Below are positions 11,854 through 19,231 of a stretch of DNA of 29,961 bases, in pieces. The stretch is taken from IMG/VR virus record IMGVR_UViG_3300001450_007678, positions 1 through 29,961 of that record; one strand, given 5' to 3'. A program made the translations under genes and the position numbers. The DNA comes from a virus. A model generated the notes under the pieces. The model was not told where the DNA came from. It saw nothing but the letters and a program-made list of their open reading frames with translations, and did no database searches. Within the stretch, counting starts at the first letter, position 1. Every line of letters starts with the position of its first letter.

Positions 11854-12566
11854 TAGAACAATTAAAAGACGATAATCAATACTATAGTGGGGTAGGCAAA
11901 AACTATTTGTCTAACTCAGACATAGGGACATTATTAAAAACCCCAAGAGATTTTGGAAAAGAAAAACCGGATAATGTAAACTTTATGAAGGGAAGGTTGT
12001 TTCATCAGTTAATTTTAGAGCCTAATAAGGTAAAAAATATAAAGTGTATTGATGTTAATTCTCGTAACACAAAAGCATACAAAGAATATAGTAACGGAAA
12101 AGTTATTCTTTTACAAAAAGAAGTAGATGAGATTACTGAACTTACAAAAATTATGTTAGGGAACTTAGATTTTTTTGATATGATAAGAGAAAAAAACAAT
12201 CAATATGAAGTGCCCATGATAAAAGAAATAAAAGGGGTATGGTGGAAAGGTAAAGCCGACATTGTAAACGAGCACGTTCTTGTAGATTTAAAAACCACAA
12301 GTGATATATCAAAGTTTAAATGGTCTGCAAGAGATTATAATTATGATAGTCAAGCATACATATACGAACAACTTTTTGGGAAACCTTTATTCTTTTTGGT
12401 TGTAGACAAACTAAACCAATCTTTAGGAATGTTTGAACCTACACCCGAATTTTTAGAAAGAGGAGAAAGAAAAGTAGAAAAAGCAATAAATGTTTATAAT
12501 CAATTCTTTTGTAAAAACGCAGAAGAAGATATAAATACTTATTACATTAACGAACAATTAAATTAA
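11838..12566 (+). CDS. RecE-like exonuclease (PD-(D/E)XK, DUF3799 type), 242 aa
   Basis: Matches the exonuclease VIII/DUF3799 family that resects dsDNA ends for annealing. The N-terminal YLSNSDIGTLLKTPRDF (23-39) and MKGRLFHQLIL (50-60, with the family His) precede the nuclease core KGKADIV (137-143, Asp141) and VDLKTT (149-154, the D-x-K motif), then YDSQAYIYEQ (169-178), the Q..Y helix of motif IV. All expected catalytic residues are present. Works as a pair with the Sak3-type annealing protein at 10736. Confidence 0.85.
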   Translation: MSKEIIEQLKDDNQYYSGVGKNYLSNSDIGTLLKTPRDFGKEKPDNVNFMKGRLFHQLILEPNKVKNIKCIDVNSRNTKAYKEYSNGKVILLQKEVDEITELTKIMLGNLDFFDMIREKNNQYEVPMIKEIKGVWWKGKADIVNEHVLVDLKTTSDISKFKWSARDYNYDSQAYIYEQLFGKPLFFLVVDKLNQSLGMFEPTPEFLERGERKVEKAINVYNQFFCKNAEEDINTYYINEQLN

Positions 12567-12589
12567 CTATTAACTAAATTATATTAAAA

Positions 12590-12862
12590 ATGTCAGAACA
12601 AGAAAAAATTTTTGCAGACGGGTTTTCTTTTAAAACAAGAGAAAATCAACCCGACTTTGTGGTCGGAAGAATGTCAATTAAAGTAGAGGACGCGTTAGCG
12701 TTTTTGAAAGAACGTTCAAGTAATGGTTGGGTAAACCTAAATATAAATAAAGCAAGAAGTGGAAAATACTATTGTGAACTTGACACATGGAAACCCAAAC
12801 AAGATAACAACACAACAAATAACACTCCCTTAAAGGAAGTTAAAGAAGATTTGCCCTTCTAA
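12590..12862 (+). CDS. probable small ssDNA-binding protein, 90 aa
   Basis: The first 68 residues have a compact beta pattern with alternating aromatics (FADGFSFKTRE, VVGRMSIKVEDAL, WVNLNINKARSGKYYCELDT), compatible with an OB-like ssDNA binder. Residues 69-84 are a Lys/Asn/Thr-rich linker, and the protein ends KEDLPF, the acidic-then-hydrophobic tip that SSB proteins use to recruit partners (DDIPF in E. coli). It follows the RecE-like gene and precedes the primase operon. The SSB identity rests on tail, size and context; no classic SSB signature is seen. Confidence 0.65.
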   Translation: MSEQEKIFADGFSFKTRENQPDFVVGRMSIKVEDALAFLKERSSNGWVNLNINKARSGKYYCELDTWKPKQDNNTTNNTPLKEVKEDLPF

Positions 12863-12879
12863 ATTTGATGTGTGATGAG

Positions 12880-12913
12880 AGGGGAGGTCTGTCATATTCC
12901 TCCCCTTTTTTTT
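12880..12913 (+). terminator. rho-independent terminator ending the recombination operon
   Basis: AGGGGAGG / CCTCCCCT stem of 8 bp, 11-nt loop, then seven T after the paired one. It separates the recombination unit from the primase unit. Confidence 0.9.
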
Positions 12914-12921
12914 GTGCCGAA

Positions 12922-13086
12922 ATGTCAAAAAAAACTCTTCGTAATATATATTTATATATTTTTATTTTATATTTTATTTTATTTTACCTAAATTGAACTT
13001 ATAATCGACATAATCGACACTAACATTGATAATCAGCTACTTACGTTAAACAAAACGACACTAAAAACGACACTACTATGACACAA
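12922..13086 (+). repeat. spaced GACA element, copy B (candidate origin or operator)
   Basis: Motifs ATGTC at 12922, GACAT at 13007, TCGACAC at 13014, ACGACAC at 13055 and ACGACAC at 13067. Every motif lies exactly 10,536 nt from its partner in copy A at 2386-2550. The 80 nt after ATGTC are nearly pure A/T (12944-12985 has only T, A and a few others). The last motifs abut the primase start codon at 13078, so a bound protein would block or control it. No TAnnTTTG promoter was found between the terminator and the primase start, so transcription may begin from an unusual promoter within this element. Confidence 0.8.
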
Positions 13087-15495
13087 AGCATCACTATATT
13101 TAAAAATATAAGAGAAACATCTACACCATTTTACAGAGAGGTATCAGTTGTATTGGATAGAATACAAGAGGGTTCATCTAAAGAGCTTGTTAAAAAAATA
13201 AGATTAGAAAAAGATAAATCTAATCGCAATGAGTTGAAAAAAGAATTACCTGCCATTTGCTTTTCTGGAAAGTTTAATAAAAGAAATGACAATTCAATAG
13301 TAGAGCACAGTGGGATAATATGTTTAGATTTTGACGGATATAAAAAGCAGAAAGATTTATTATCAGATAAAGAGCAGATAAGTAAAAACAAACACGTTTA
13401 CTCAGTTTTTATTAGTCCTTCGGGCAATGGTTTAAAGGTGTTAATTAAAACTCCACAAGATGCAGATAATCACGTGCATTACTTTAATTCTTTAGAAAAG
13501 CATTTCTCTTCTCCTTACTTTGATAAGACGTGCAAAAACCTTAGTAGGGTGTGCTATGAAAGTTATGACCCTTTAATATATGTAAACGAAAATTCTTCTG
13601 TATGGGATATTATAGAGGACATAGAATACACAGAAGTGAATGTTCACAGAGACCCCCCAACCATACCCATTACAGATGAAAATAAAATTGTGGAGATATT
13701 AATTAAGTGGTGGCAAAAAAAATATCCTATGATAGAAGGTCAAAGAAACCAAAACGTATATGTTTTGGCTATGGCTTTTAATGATTACGGAATTAATAAA
13801 TCTTTATCTTCTTATGTTCTTAATAATTATGCAACTCAAGATTTTAATTTAAATGAAATTCAAAGGACTATTGATAGTGCTTATTTACACACCCAAAATT
13901 TTGGAACTAAATACTATGAAGATGAAGAAAGGTTAAATACTATTAAATCAAAATTAAGAAGAGGGGTAACAAAAAAAGAAATAAGAAGTCAATTAGAAGA
14001 AACTAATTTAGATGACAAAACTATTGAAGCAGTTTTACATAAAGTTGAAGAAGAAAATAACTTAAAGCAATTTTGGACTAAAAGCGATAAGGGGGTTATA
14101 AAGATAGTGCATATATTATTTAAGCATTTTTTAGAAGATAGTGGGTTTTATAAGTATTGTCCCGAAGGTAGTAAGAATTATGTGTTTGTAAGAGTAACTA
14201 ATAATTTAATAGACCATACATCAGAAAAAGAAATAAAAGATTTTATATTAGACCACCTTATTCAATTAGATGATAGCTCTATATATAATTATTTTGCAGA
14301 CCAAACAAGGCTATTTAGAGAGGAGTTTTTAACCCTGTTGTCCACTATTGATATATATTTTATAGCAGACACTAAAGATTATTCTTATTTATATTACAAA
14401 AACTGTGCCGTGCAAATAAGTAAAAATGAAATTAAAACTATAGACTATTTAGATTTAGGTGGTTATGTTTGGAAAGACCATATTATAAATAGAAACTTTA
14501 ATCTTTGCAGTTCAGAAGATTGTGATTATAAAAAGTTTGTTTATAATGTTTGTGGTCAAGATGATGAAAGAACATTATCCATGGAGAGTACCATAGGGTA
14601 TATGTTACATGGACATAAAAACCTTTCTTATTGTCCTGCCGTAATTTTAAATGATGAAGTAATATCAGATAATCCGGAAGGAGGAACGGGAAAGGGAATT
14701 TTTATGAACGCATTGTCGCAAATGAAAAAAGTTGTCACTATTGACGGAAAGTCTTTTGCTTTTGAAAGGTCATTTGCTTATCAGTTAGTATCAGCAGACA
14801 CACAAATACTTGTGTTTGATGATGTAAAAAAATACTTTGATTTCGAAAGATTGTTTAGTGTTGTGACAGAGGGTTTAACATTAGAGAAGAAAAATAAAGA
14901 TGCTATAAAAATACCTTTTAGTAAGTCTCCTAAAATAGCAATAACAACAAACTATGCTATTAAGGGTGCGGGTAATTCTTTTGCTCGTAGAAAGTGGGAA
15001 TTGGAATTACATCAACATTACAATAAATCTTATTCTCCTTTAGATGATTTCGGAAAACTTTTATTTGGAGATTGGGGAGATGAAGAGTGGTGTCAATTTG
15101 ATAACTATATGATAAGTTGTCTACAGAACTATTTAACATCAGGATTGCATAAAAGTAAATTTGTAAATTTAAAAGTGAGACAATTATCTGCAGAGACTTC
15201 TCACGACTTTATAGAATGGTGTGGATTAATAAAAGGTTCACAACACAACCATAAATTAGTTGTAGATGCAAGGAACTATAAGCATAAACTATATTTAGAG
15301 TTTATAGAAGAGTATCCTGACTATGGACCAAAAGCTAAAATGACAATCTCAAGAACTAGATTTTACAAATGGTTAGTATCTTATGCTTTGTTTAAAGAAG
15401 GAGTGCAACCCGAAGAGGGAAGGGATTCGGCAGGAAGGTGGATAAGGATAAGAAGTAAAAAAGAATTAGAAGTACAAACCAATATAGAATTTTAA
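13078..15495 (+). CDS. primase-helicase (BT4734/VirE-type primase domain + SF3-type helicase), 805 aa
   Basis: A replication protein that would make primers and unwind DNA at the fork. Residues 1-190 match the BT4734/VirE N-terminal domain, a primase-polymerase-like fold common in Bacteroidota elements: CFSGKFNKRND, ICLDFDGYKK with acidic DFD (84-86) and FISPSGNGLKVLIK (111-124). A helical linker follows (WWQKKYPMIEGQRNQNVYVL). The ATPase has Walker A GGTGKG (535-540), Walker B ILVFDD (577-582) and the sensor-type ITTNY (622-626), with an Arg-rich segment (SFARRKWELEL) after it. The C-terminal ~130 residues look like a winged-helix domain. The start lies in spaced element B. The next gene begins 2 nt after the stop. 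Confidence 0.85.
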   Translation: MTQSITIFKNIRETSTPFYREVSVVLDRIQEGSSKELVKKIRLEKDKSNRNELKKELPAICFSGKFNKRNDNSIVEHSGIICLDFDGYKKQKDLLSDKEQISKNKHVYSVFISPSGNGLKVLIKTPQDADNHVHYFNSLEKHFSSPYFDKTCKNLSRVCYESYDPLIYVNENSSVWDIIEDIEYTEVNVHRDPPTIPITDENKIVEILIKWWQKKYPMIEGQRNQNVYVLAMAFNDYGINKSLSSYVLNNYATQDFNLNEIQRTIDSAYLHTQNFGTKYYEDEERLNTIKSKLRRGVTKKEIRSQLEETNLDDKTIEAVLHKVEEENNLKQFWTKSDKGVIKIVHILFKHFLEDSGFYKYCPEGSKNYVFVRVTNNLIDHTSEKEIKDFILDHLIQLDDSSIYNYFADQTRLFREEFLTLLSTIDIYFIADTKDYSYLYYKNCAVQISKNEIKTIDYLDLGGYVWKDHIINRNFNLCSSEDCDYKKFVYNVCGQDDERTLSMESTIGYMLHGHKNLSYCPAVILNDEVISDNPEGGTGKGIFMNALSQMKKVVTIDGKSFAFERSFAYQLVSADTQILVFDDVKKYFDFERLFSVVTEGLTLEKKNKDAIKIPFSKSPKIAITTNYAIKGAGNSFARRKWELELHQHYNKSYSPLDDFGKLLFGDWGDEEWCQFDNYMISCLQNYLTSGLHKSKFVNLKVRQLSAETSHDFIEWCGLIKGSQHNHKLVVDARNYKHKLYLEFIEEYPDYGPKAKMTISRTRFYKWLVSYALFKEGVQPEEGRDSAGRWIRIRSKKELEVQTNIEF

Positions 15496-15497
15496 AA

Positions 15498-15743
15498 ATG
15501 AATTGGAACTTACACCGAGCAATGTTAAATTCTTATTTTGTAATAATTAGAGATTATGACCCTTATTTGCTTATGAAAAACAACAGTGGGTTTTTTGCGC
15601 ACGACCCCACTAATAGTTTAAACAAAGAAGATGTGGAAGGGGTTCTTGCTTATTTTGAAGAAGAAGAAGATTATGTAAAGTGTAAAGAGATGAATAATTT
15701 TATTAAAACTAAATGGAGTTTAGAAAATATCAAAAAGAAATAA
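15498..15743 (+). CDS. hypothetical protein, 81 aa
   Basis: A small acidic protein, MNWNLHRAMLNSYFVIIRDY followed by NKEDVEGVLAYFEEEEDYVK and KCKEMNNFIKTKW. It sits between the primase-helicase and the SF2 helicase with a 31-nt overlap to the latter, so it is translated in the same unit. It looks like a helical adaptor; no motif identifies it. Confidence 0.65.
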   Translation: MNWNLHRAMLNSYFVIIRDYDPYLLMKNNSGFFAHDPTNSLNKEDVEGVLAYFEEEEDYVKCKEMNNFIKTKWSLENIKKK

Positions 15744-16942
15744 TAGATAAAAGTTTAGGGGTTTTATTAAAGTATAACTTTGTTTACCTGGCAATGGAAG
15801 TTAGAACGGGTAAAACATTAACAAGCTTGGGTATTGCGCAAAGTTTATTTGTAAACAACGTATTGTTTATAACGAAAAAGAAAGCCATTAGCTCTATAGA
15901 AAATGACTACAAATTGCTTTCTCCTAAATATAAACTTATTGTTATTAATTATGAGTCTCTTCACAAGATACCTAATCTAAAGTGGGATATAATTATATGT
16001 GATGAGTCACATAGCATGGGAGCATTTCCTAAGCCTAATAAAAGAGCCAAGGCAGTAAAAGATATTATATTCAAAACGCGTGCCAAAGTAATACTATTAT
16101 CGGGAACTCCTACACCAGAGTCCTACAGTCAAATATACCATCAAGTCTTCGGTATAATAAAAAACCCCTTCAATGATTGTGTTAACTTTTATAAGTTTGC
16201 TCATAAATACGTTAAAATAAAAGAAAAAAAAATAAACGGATTATTTATAAGAGATTACTCTAATGGTTCAGAGATTATTATTGATAAGATGAAACCATAT
16301 ACTATTAACTTTTCTCAAAAAGAAGCGGGCTTTAAAACAAGCATAAGTGAACAAGTTTTGTACGTGGATATGGACAATATTACTTACGAGGTTAGTAGTA
16401 AATTAAAAAAAGACCGAGTAGTAGAGGGGGATGAGGAAATTATTTTAGCAGACACTCCTGTGAAGTTAATGATGAAGTTGCATCAATTATATTCGGGCAC
16501 GGTAAAATTTGAAAGTGGCAACAAAATGGTGTTAGATTATAGCAAGGCACATTTTATAAAAAAGAACTTTAGTGGCAGAAAGATTGCGGTCTTTTATAAA
16601 TTCAAGGCAGAGCTTGAGGCTTTAAAAACAATCTTCGGAGATGATATAACAACAGACCTAAGTGTCTTTAAAGAGACAAATAAAAATATAGCATTACAAA
16701 TAGTTAGTGGAAGAGAAGGGATATCTTTGAAGGAGGCTGACCACATAGTATATTACAATATAGATTTTAGTGCCACAAGTTATTGGCAAAGTCGTGATAG
16801 AATGACAACAAAAAATAGAATGAAGAATAGTGTGTATTGGGTTTTTTCTAAAGGAGGAATAGAAGATGATATATATAAAGCAGTAACAAAGAAGAAAGAC
16901 TATACCGTTAGACACTTCAAAAAAGATTTATTATCTTTATAA
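15713..16942 (+). CDS. SNF2-like superfamily II helicase, 409 aa
   Basis: An ATP-dependent DNA translocase of the compact phage SNF2/SF2 type. Motifs: Q-like FRKYQKEII (3-11), Walker A EVRTGKT (29-35), motif II ICDESH (95-100), motif III LLSGTPTP (128-135), and the motif VI region YWQSRDRM near residue 360. The second RecA domain is present (IVSGREGISLKEADHIVYYN). At 409 aa it is a minimal form without an accessory domain. The VRR-NUC gene starts 2 nt after it, a helicase-nuclease pairing often seen in phages, probably for branched-intermediate processing. An internal copy of the GTGTCTTTAAAGAGAC palindrome lies at 16662-16677. Confidence 0.88.
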   Translation: MEFRKYQKEIIDKSLGVLLKYNFVYLAMEVRTGKTLTSLGIAQSLFVNNVLFITKKKAISSIENDYKLLSPKYKLIVINYESLHKIPNLKWDIIICDESHSMGAFPKPNKRAKAVKDIIFKTRAKVILLSGTPTPESYSQIYHQVFGIIKNPFNDCVNFYKFAHKYVKIKEKKINGLFIRDYSNGSEIIIDKMKPYTINFSQKEAGFKTSISEQVLYVDMDNITYEVSSKLKKDRVVEGDEEIILADTPVKLMMKLHQLYSGTVKFESGNKMVLDYSKAHFIKKNFSGRKIAVFYKFKAELEALKTIFGDDITTDLSVFKETNKNIALQIVSGREGISLKEADHIVYYNIDFSATSYWQSRDRMTTKNRMKNSVYWVFSKGGIEDDIYKAVTKKKDYTVRHFKKDLLSL

Positions 16943-16944
16943 AA

Positions 16945-17184
16945 ATGACAGAACAAAAAATTCAATTTAAAAAAATTAAAGAATTAGAACAGGAAGGTTA
17001 TTATGTAATTAAACTTACAACTACTAATAAAAATGGGATACCTGACCTAGTTGCTATTCCCAAAAATAGTGACGTGTTATTTGTTGAAGTAAAAAAGCCT
17101 AATGGTAAACTGTCTAAATTGCAAGAGTATAGAATTAAAGAATTAGAACAACATGGAATTCGAACCGAAGTATATAGAGGATAA
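16945..17184 (+). CDS. VRR-NUC domain nuclease, 79 aa
   Basis: A stand-alone VRR-NUC (PD-(D/E)XK superfamily) nuclease, the minimal phage form that acts on branched DNA. Key residues: GIPDLVAI (31-38, Asp34), LFVEVKKP (45-52, Glu48 and Lys50) and KLSKLQEYRIKELEQHG (55-71, the Q-x-Y motif). An N-terminal Gln/Lys helix may provide the first acidic residue. It directly follows the SNF2-like helicase and overlaps the next gene by 32 nt. Confidence 0.85.
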   Translation: MTEQKIQFKKIKELEQEGYYVIKLTTTNKNGIPDLVAIPKNSDVLFVEVKKPNGKLSKLQEYRIKELEQHGIRTEVYRG

Positions 17185-17470
17185 AGAAATAAAATGCAGG
17201 TTTGACGACTATTTTATAGACGAACTAATTACATTGCCTTACAATGCGGCCATAGGAATAATGGACGCAGTAAAAATAAATTCATCCCTGTTGCCAGAAA
17301 AAGATAATTGGTCACAGATGGTAGCGGGGGTTATAAAGGGAAGAGACCCTTTCTTTTTTGAATTAGAGTATATAAAAGAAAAAGGAGAAGACCCCCTTTA
17401 TTTAGATATATTAGAAATAAACTGTGACGAATACTTAGACTATATAAATTTAAATCAATTTTTAAAATGA
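17153..17470 (+). CDS. hypothetical protein, 105 aa
   Basis: A very acidic protein, with FDDYFIDELITLPYNAAIGI (about 17-36), DNWSQMVAGVIKGRDPFFFE (about 51-70) and a C-terminus rich in Asp/Glu/Tyr (DILEINCDEYLDYINL). The high negative charge could mimic DNA, but there is no direct evidence. It overlaps the VRR-NUC gene by 32 nt and the following DnaA-like gene by 4 nt (ATGA). Confidence 0.65.
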   Translation: MEFEPKYIEDKEIKCRFDDYFIDELITLPYNAAIGIMDAVKINSSLLPEKDNWSQMVAGVIKGRDPFFFELEYIKEKGEDPLYLDILEINCDEYLDYINLNQFLK

Positions 17471-17907
17471 AATTATCACCAGACGCACAAAACGCAAAAG
17501 ATATGATAGAAAGAAAGTTTCACCTAAAACTAGAAACTAAATGTCGAACAGCACCATACATAAAAGCAAGATGTATGTTTTCTAAACTTATGAAAAACCG
17601 GGGTTATGGTTGTTTAGCGATAAGTAAAATGTTAGAATTAAACCACGCTACTATTCTCAACTACTTTGAAAACTTCAAATGGTGGTATAAAACAGATGGA
17701 GATTTTTATACTACTTACGAACAATTTTATGAACAAATGAAAAGTTACTCTATAGTTTATACACAAATGAACGAATATGAGTTAAAAAAAGAACTACTTT
17801 TATTACAAACTGAGAATAAAAACTTATATTTACTCAACCAAAAGCTAGAAACCCAAGTAAAAGAACTAAAAGAAAGCAAGGTTATGTATATAGAAAGCAG
17901 AATGTAA
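17467..17907 (+). CDS. DnaA domain IV-like protein with coiled-coil tail, 146 aa
   Basis: The second DnaA-C-like protein of the window. YIKARCMFSKLMKNRGYGCL (31-50) corresponds to the basic R.i..yL helix of DnaA domain IV, and AISKMLELNHATILNYF (51-67) to the helix-turn-helix whose NHATIlnyf matches the DnaA HTTV signature. Residues ~105-146 form a heptad-like coiled coil (LKKELLLLQTENKNLYLLNQ), likely for dimerisation. No AAA+ domain is present. A dimeric DNA binder could recognise pairs of sites, such as the 12-nt-spaced GACA repeats; this link is inference. Confidence 0.75.
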   Translation: MKLSPDAQNAKDMIERKFHLKLETKCRTAPYIKARCMFSKLMKNRGYGCLAISKMLELNHATILNYFENFKWWYKTDGDFYTTYEQFYEQMKSYSIVYTQMNEYELKKELLLLQTENKNLYLLNQKLETQVKELKESKVMYIESRM

Positions 17908-17917
17908 TATAAATGTA

Positions 17918-18112
17918 ATGAGCAAAAAGCCAAATGCTGTAGAAAGAAATCGCCTTACCTACATTAATCATTTAATGGAAGAGGTTAACTCCGCTACTAC
18001 ACAAGTCTATGAGCATTTTGTAGATAAAGAATATAATGAAGCAAAACATGCTACTTATAATTTAATAAAAAGACTGAAAGAAGTCATCCAATCCCTAGAA
18101 GATGAAGTTTAA
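17918..18112 (+). CDS. hypothetical helical protein, 64 aa
   Basis: An all-helical two-helix hairpin: RNRLTYINHLMEEVNSATTQ and a second helix NEAKHATYNLIKRLKEVIQS ending in acidic LEDEV. It starts 10 nt after the DnaA-like gene and overlaps the metallophosphoesterase gene by 11 nt. It may be a small dimeric helical bundle. Function unknown. Confidence 0.65.
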   Translation: MSKKPNAVERNRLTYINHLMEEVNSATTQVYEHFVDKEYNEAKHATYNLIKRLKEVIQSLEDEV

Positions 18113-18821
18113 TTCCGATTTTCGTCCTCGATTAAAGGGGAATAAAAAAACAGCGTTTGATTATTTTACTAAAAATGAGAGAAGAATATTGGTCATTGGA
18201 GATATACACGCACCCTTTTCTTTAAATGGGTACTTAGAGTTTTGTAAAGATGTATATGCTAAACATAATTGTAATCAGGTAATTTTCATAGGAGATATTT
18301 TAGATAACCATTATAGTTCTTTTCATCAAACCGACCCGAATGGACTTGGTGGTGGACAAGAGCTTGAACACGCTATAACTATAGTTCAAGAGTGGCATAG
18401 TGCTTTTCCTGTAGCTGATGTTCTAATCGGAAATCATGACCGCATAATAATGAGGAAGGCAGTAGATTCTGATGTTCCTAAACAATGGATAAAAAGTTAT
18501 AACGAAGTATTAGGGGTTGATTGGAATTGGACTGAAAGAATAGTTTATGACAAAGTTCAGTACGTGCATGGAGAAGGAGGGACGGCGCGCACAAAAGCAA
18601 AAAACGATATGATGTCGACCGTGCAGGGCCATATTCATACCCAATGTTACACTGAGTGGTTAGTTGGGAGAAACTTCCGAGTCTTTGGAATGCAAGTAGG
18701 ATGTGGAATTGACGCTAAATCTTACGCGGCAGCTTACGCAAAGCATTTCAAAAGACAAGCTATTGGTTGTGGAGTTGTCTTAGGTGGGCACACTGCTATA
18801 AATTGTTTAATGGAATTATGA
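18102..18821 (+). CDS. calcineurin-like metallophosphoesterase, 239 aa
   Basis: All signature blocks of the binuclear metal phosphoesterase fold are present in order: GDIHAPF (33-39), GDILDNH (64-70), GNHDR (110-114), VHGEGG (155-160) and GHIHTQ (176-181). It would hydrolyse a phosphodiester or phosphomonoester; phage members of this group are found with replication genes and may act on DNA or nucleotides. The C-terminal VGCGIDAKSYAAAYAKHFKR is typical of phage homologues. The stop overlaps the next start (ATGA). Confidence 0.88.
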   Translation: MKFNSDFRPRLKGNKKTAFDYFTKNERRILVIGDIHAPFSLNGYLEFCKDVYAKHNCNQVIFIGDILDNHYSSFHQTDPNGLGGGQELEHAITIVQEWHSAFPVADVLIGNHDRIIMRKAVDSDVPKQWIKSYNEVLGVDWNWTERIVYDKVQYVHGEGGTARTKAKNDMMSTVQGHIHTQCYTEWLVGRNFRVFGMQVGCGIDAKSYAAAYAKHFKRQAIGCGVVLGGHTAINCLMEL

Positions 18822-19231
18822 GGTTTGAATCAAAAGAGGATTTAGTTAGAGAGACTAAGGCTATAGAAAGATTTGTTAGACTGTTCAGTGGTAGTTATAA
18901 AAAACTTGGGCCAAATGATATTGACTTTCGAGTGTTTGATAAAGATAAGAAAATTATAACTTACGTAGAGGTAAAAGGTAAAAGTAGTTGGTTGAAAGAG
19001 TGCTTTCCTTTATATGTAGCCGCCAGGAAGCTAGTAAAACTTTGTGACAAAAGACTAAACCCTGTAGTTATGTGGGCATGTAATGACGGTATTATATACG
19101 CTAAAGTTCCTGAGCTCGTAGGAGAAATGAGATGGGGTGGAAGAAAAGATATACGAGACGAAAGTGTAAACGACCAAGAGCTTATGGTTTATTTCGAAAA
19201 CCAAAAGTGTTTTAAATATTTAAAGTATTAA
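18818..19231 (+). CDS. PD-(D/E)XK-type nuclease-like protein, 137 aa
   Basis: The ATG at 18818 overlaps the previous stop (ATGA) and is preferred to an earlier in-frame start within the phosphoesterase gene. DIDFRVFD (34-41) and YVEVKGKSSWLKE (49-61) give the D...E-x-K core of the nuclease fold, with Glu11/Glu17 as possible first acidic residue. The second half (VVMWACNDGIIYAKV) holds a further strand. It may be a Holliday-junction or branch nuclease closing the replication operon. Its stop codon shares bases with the stop of the opposing giant gene (TTAA, 19228-19231). Confidence 0.75.
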   Translation: MRFESKEDLVRETKAIERFVRLFSGSYKKLGPNDIDFRVFDKDKKIITYVEVKGKSSWLKECFPLYVAARKLVKLCDKRLNPVVMWACNDGIIYAKVPELVGEMRWGGRKDIRDESVNDQELMVYFENQKCFKYLKY

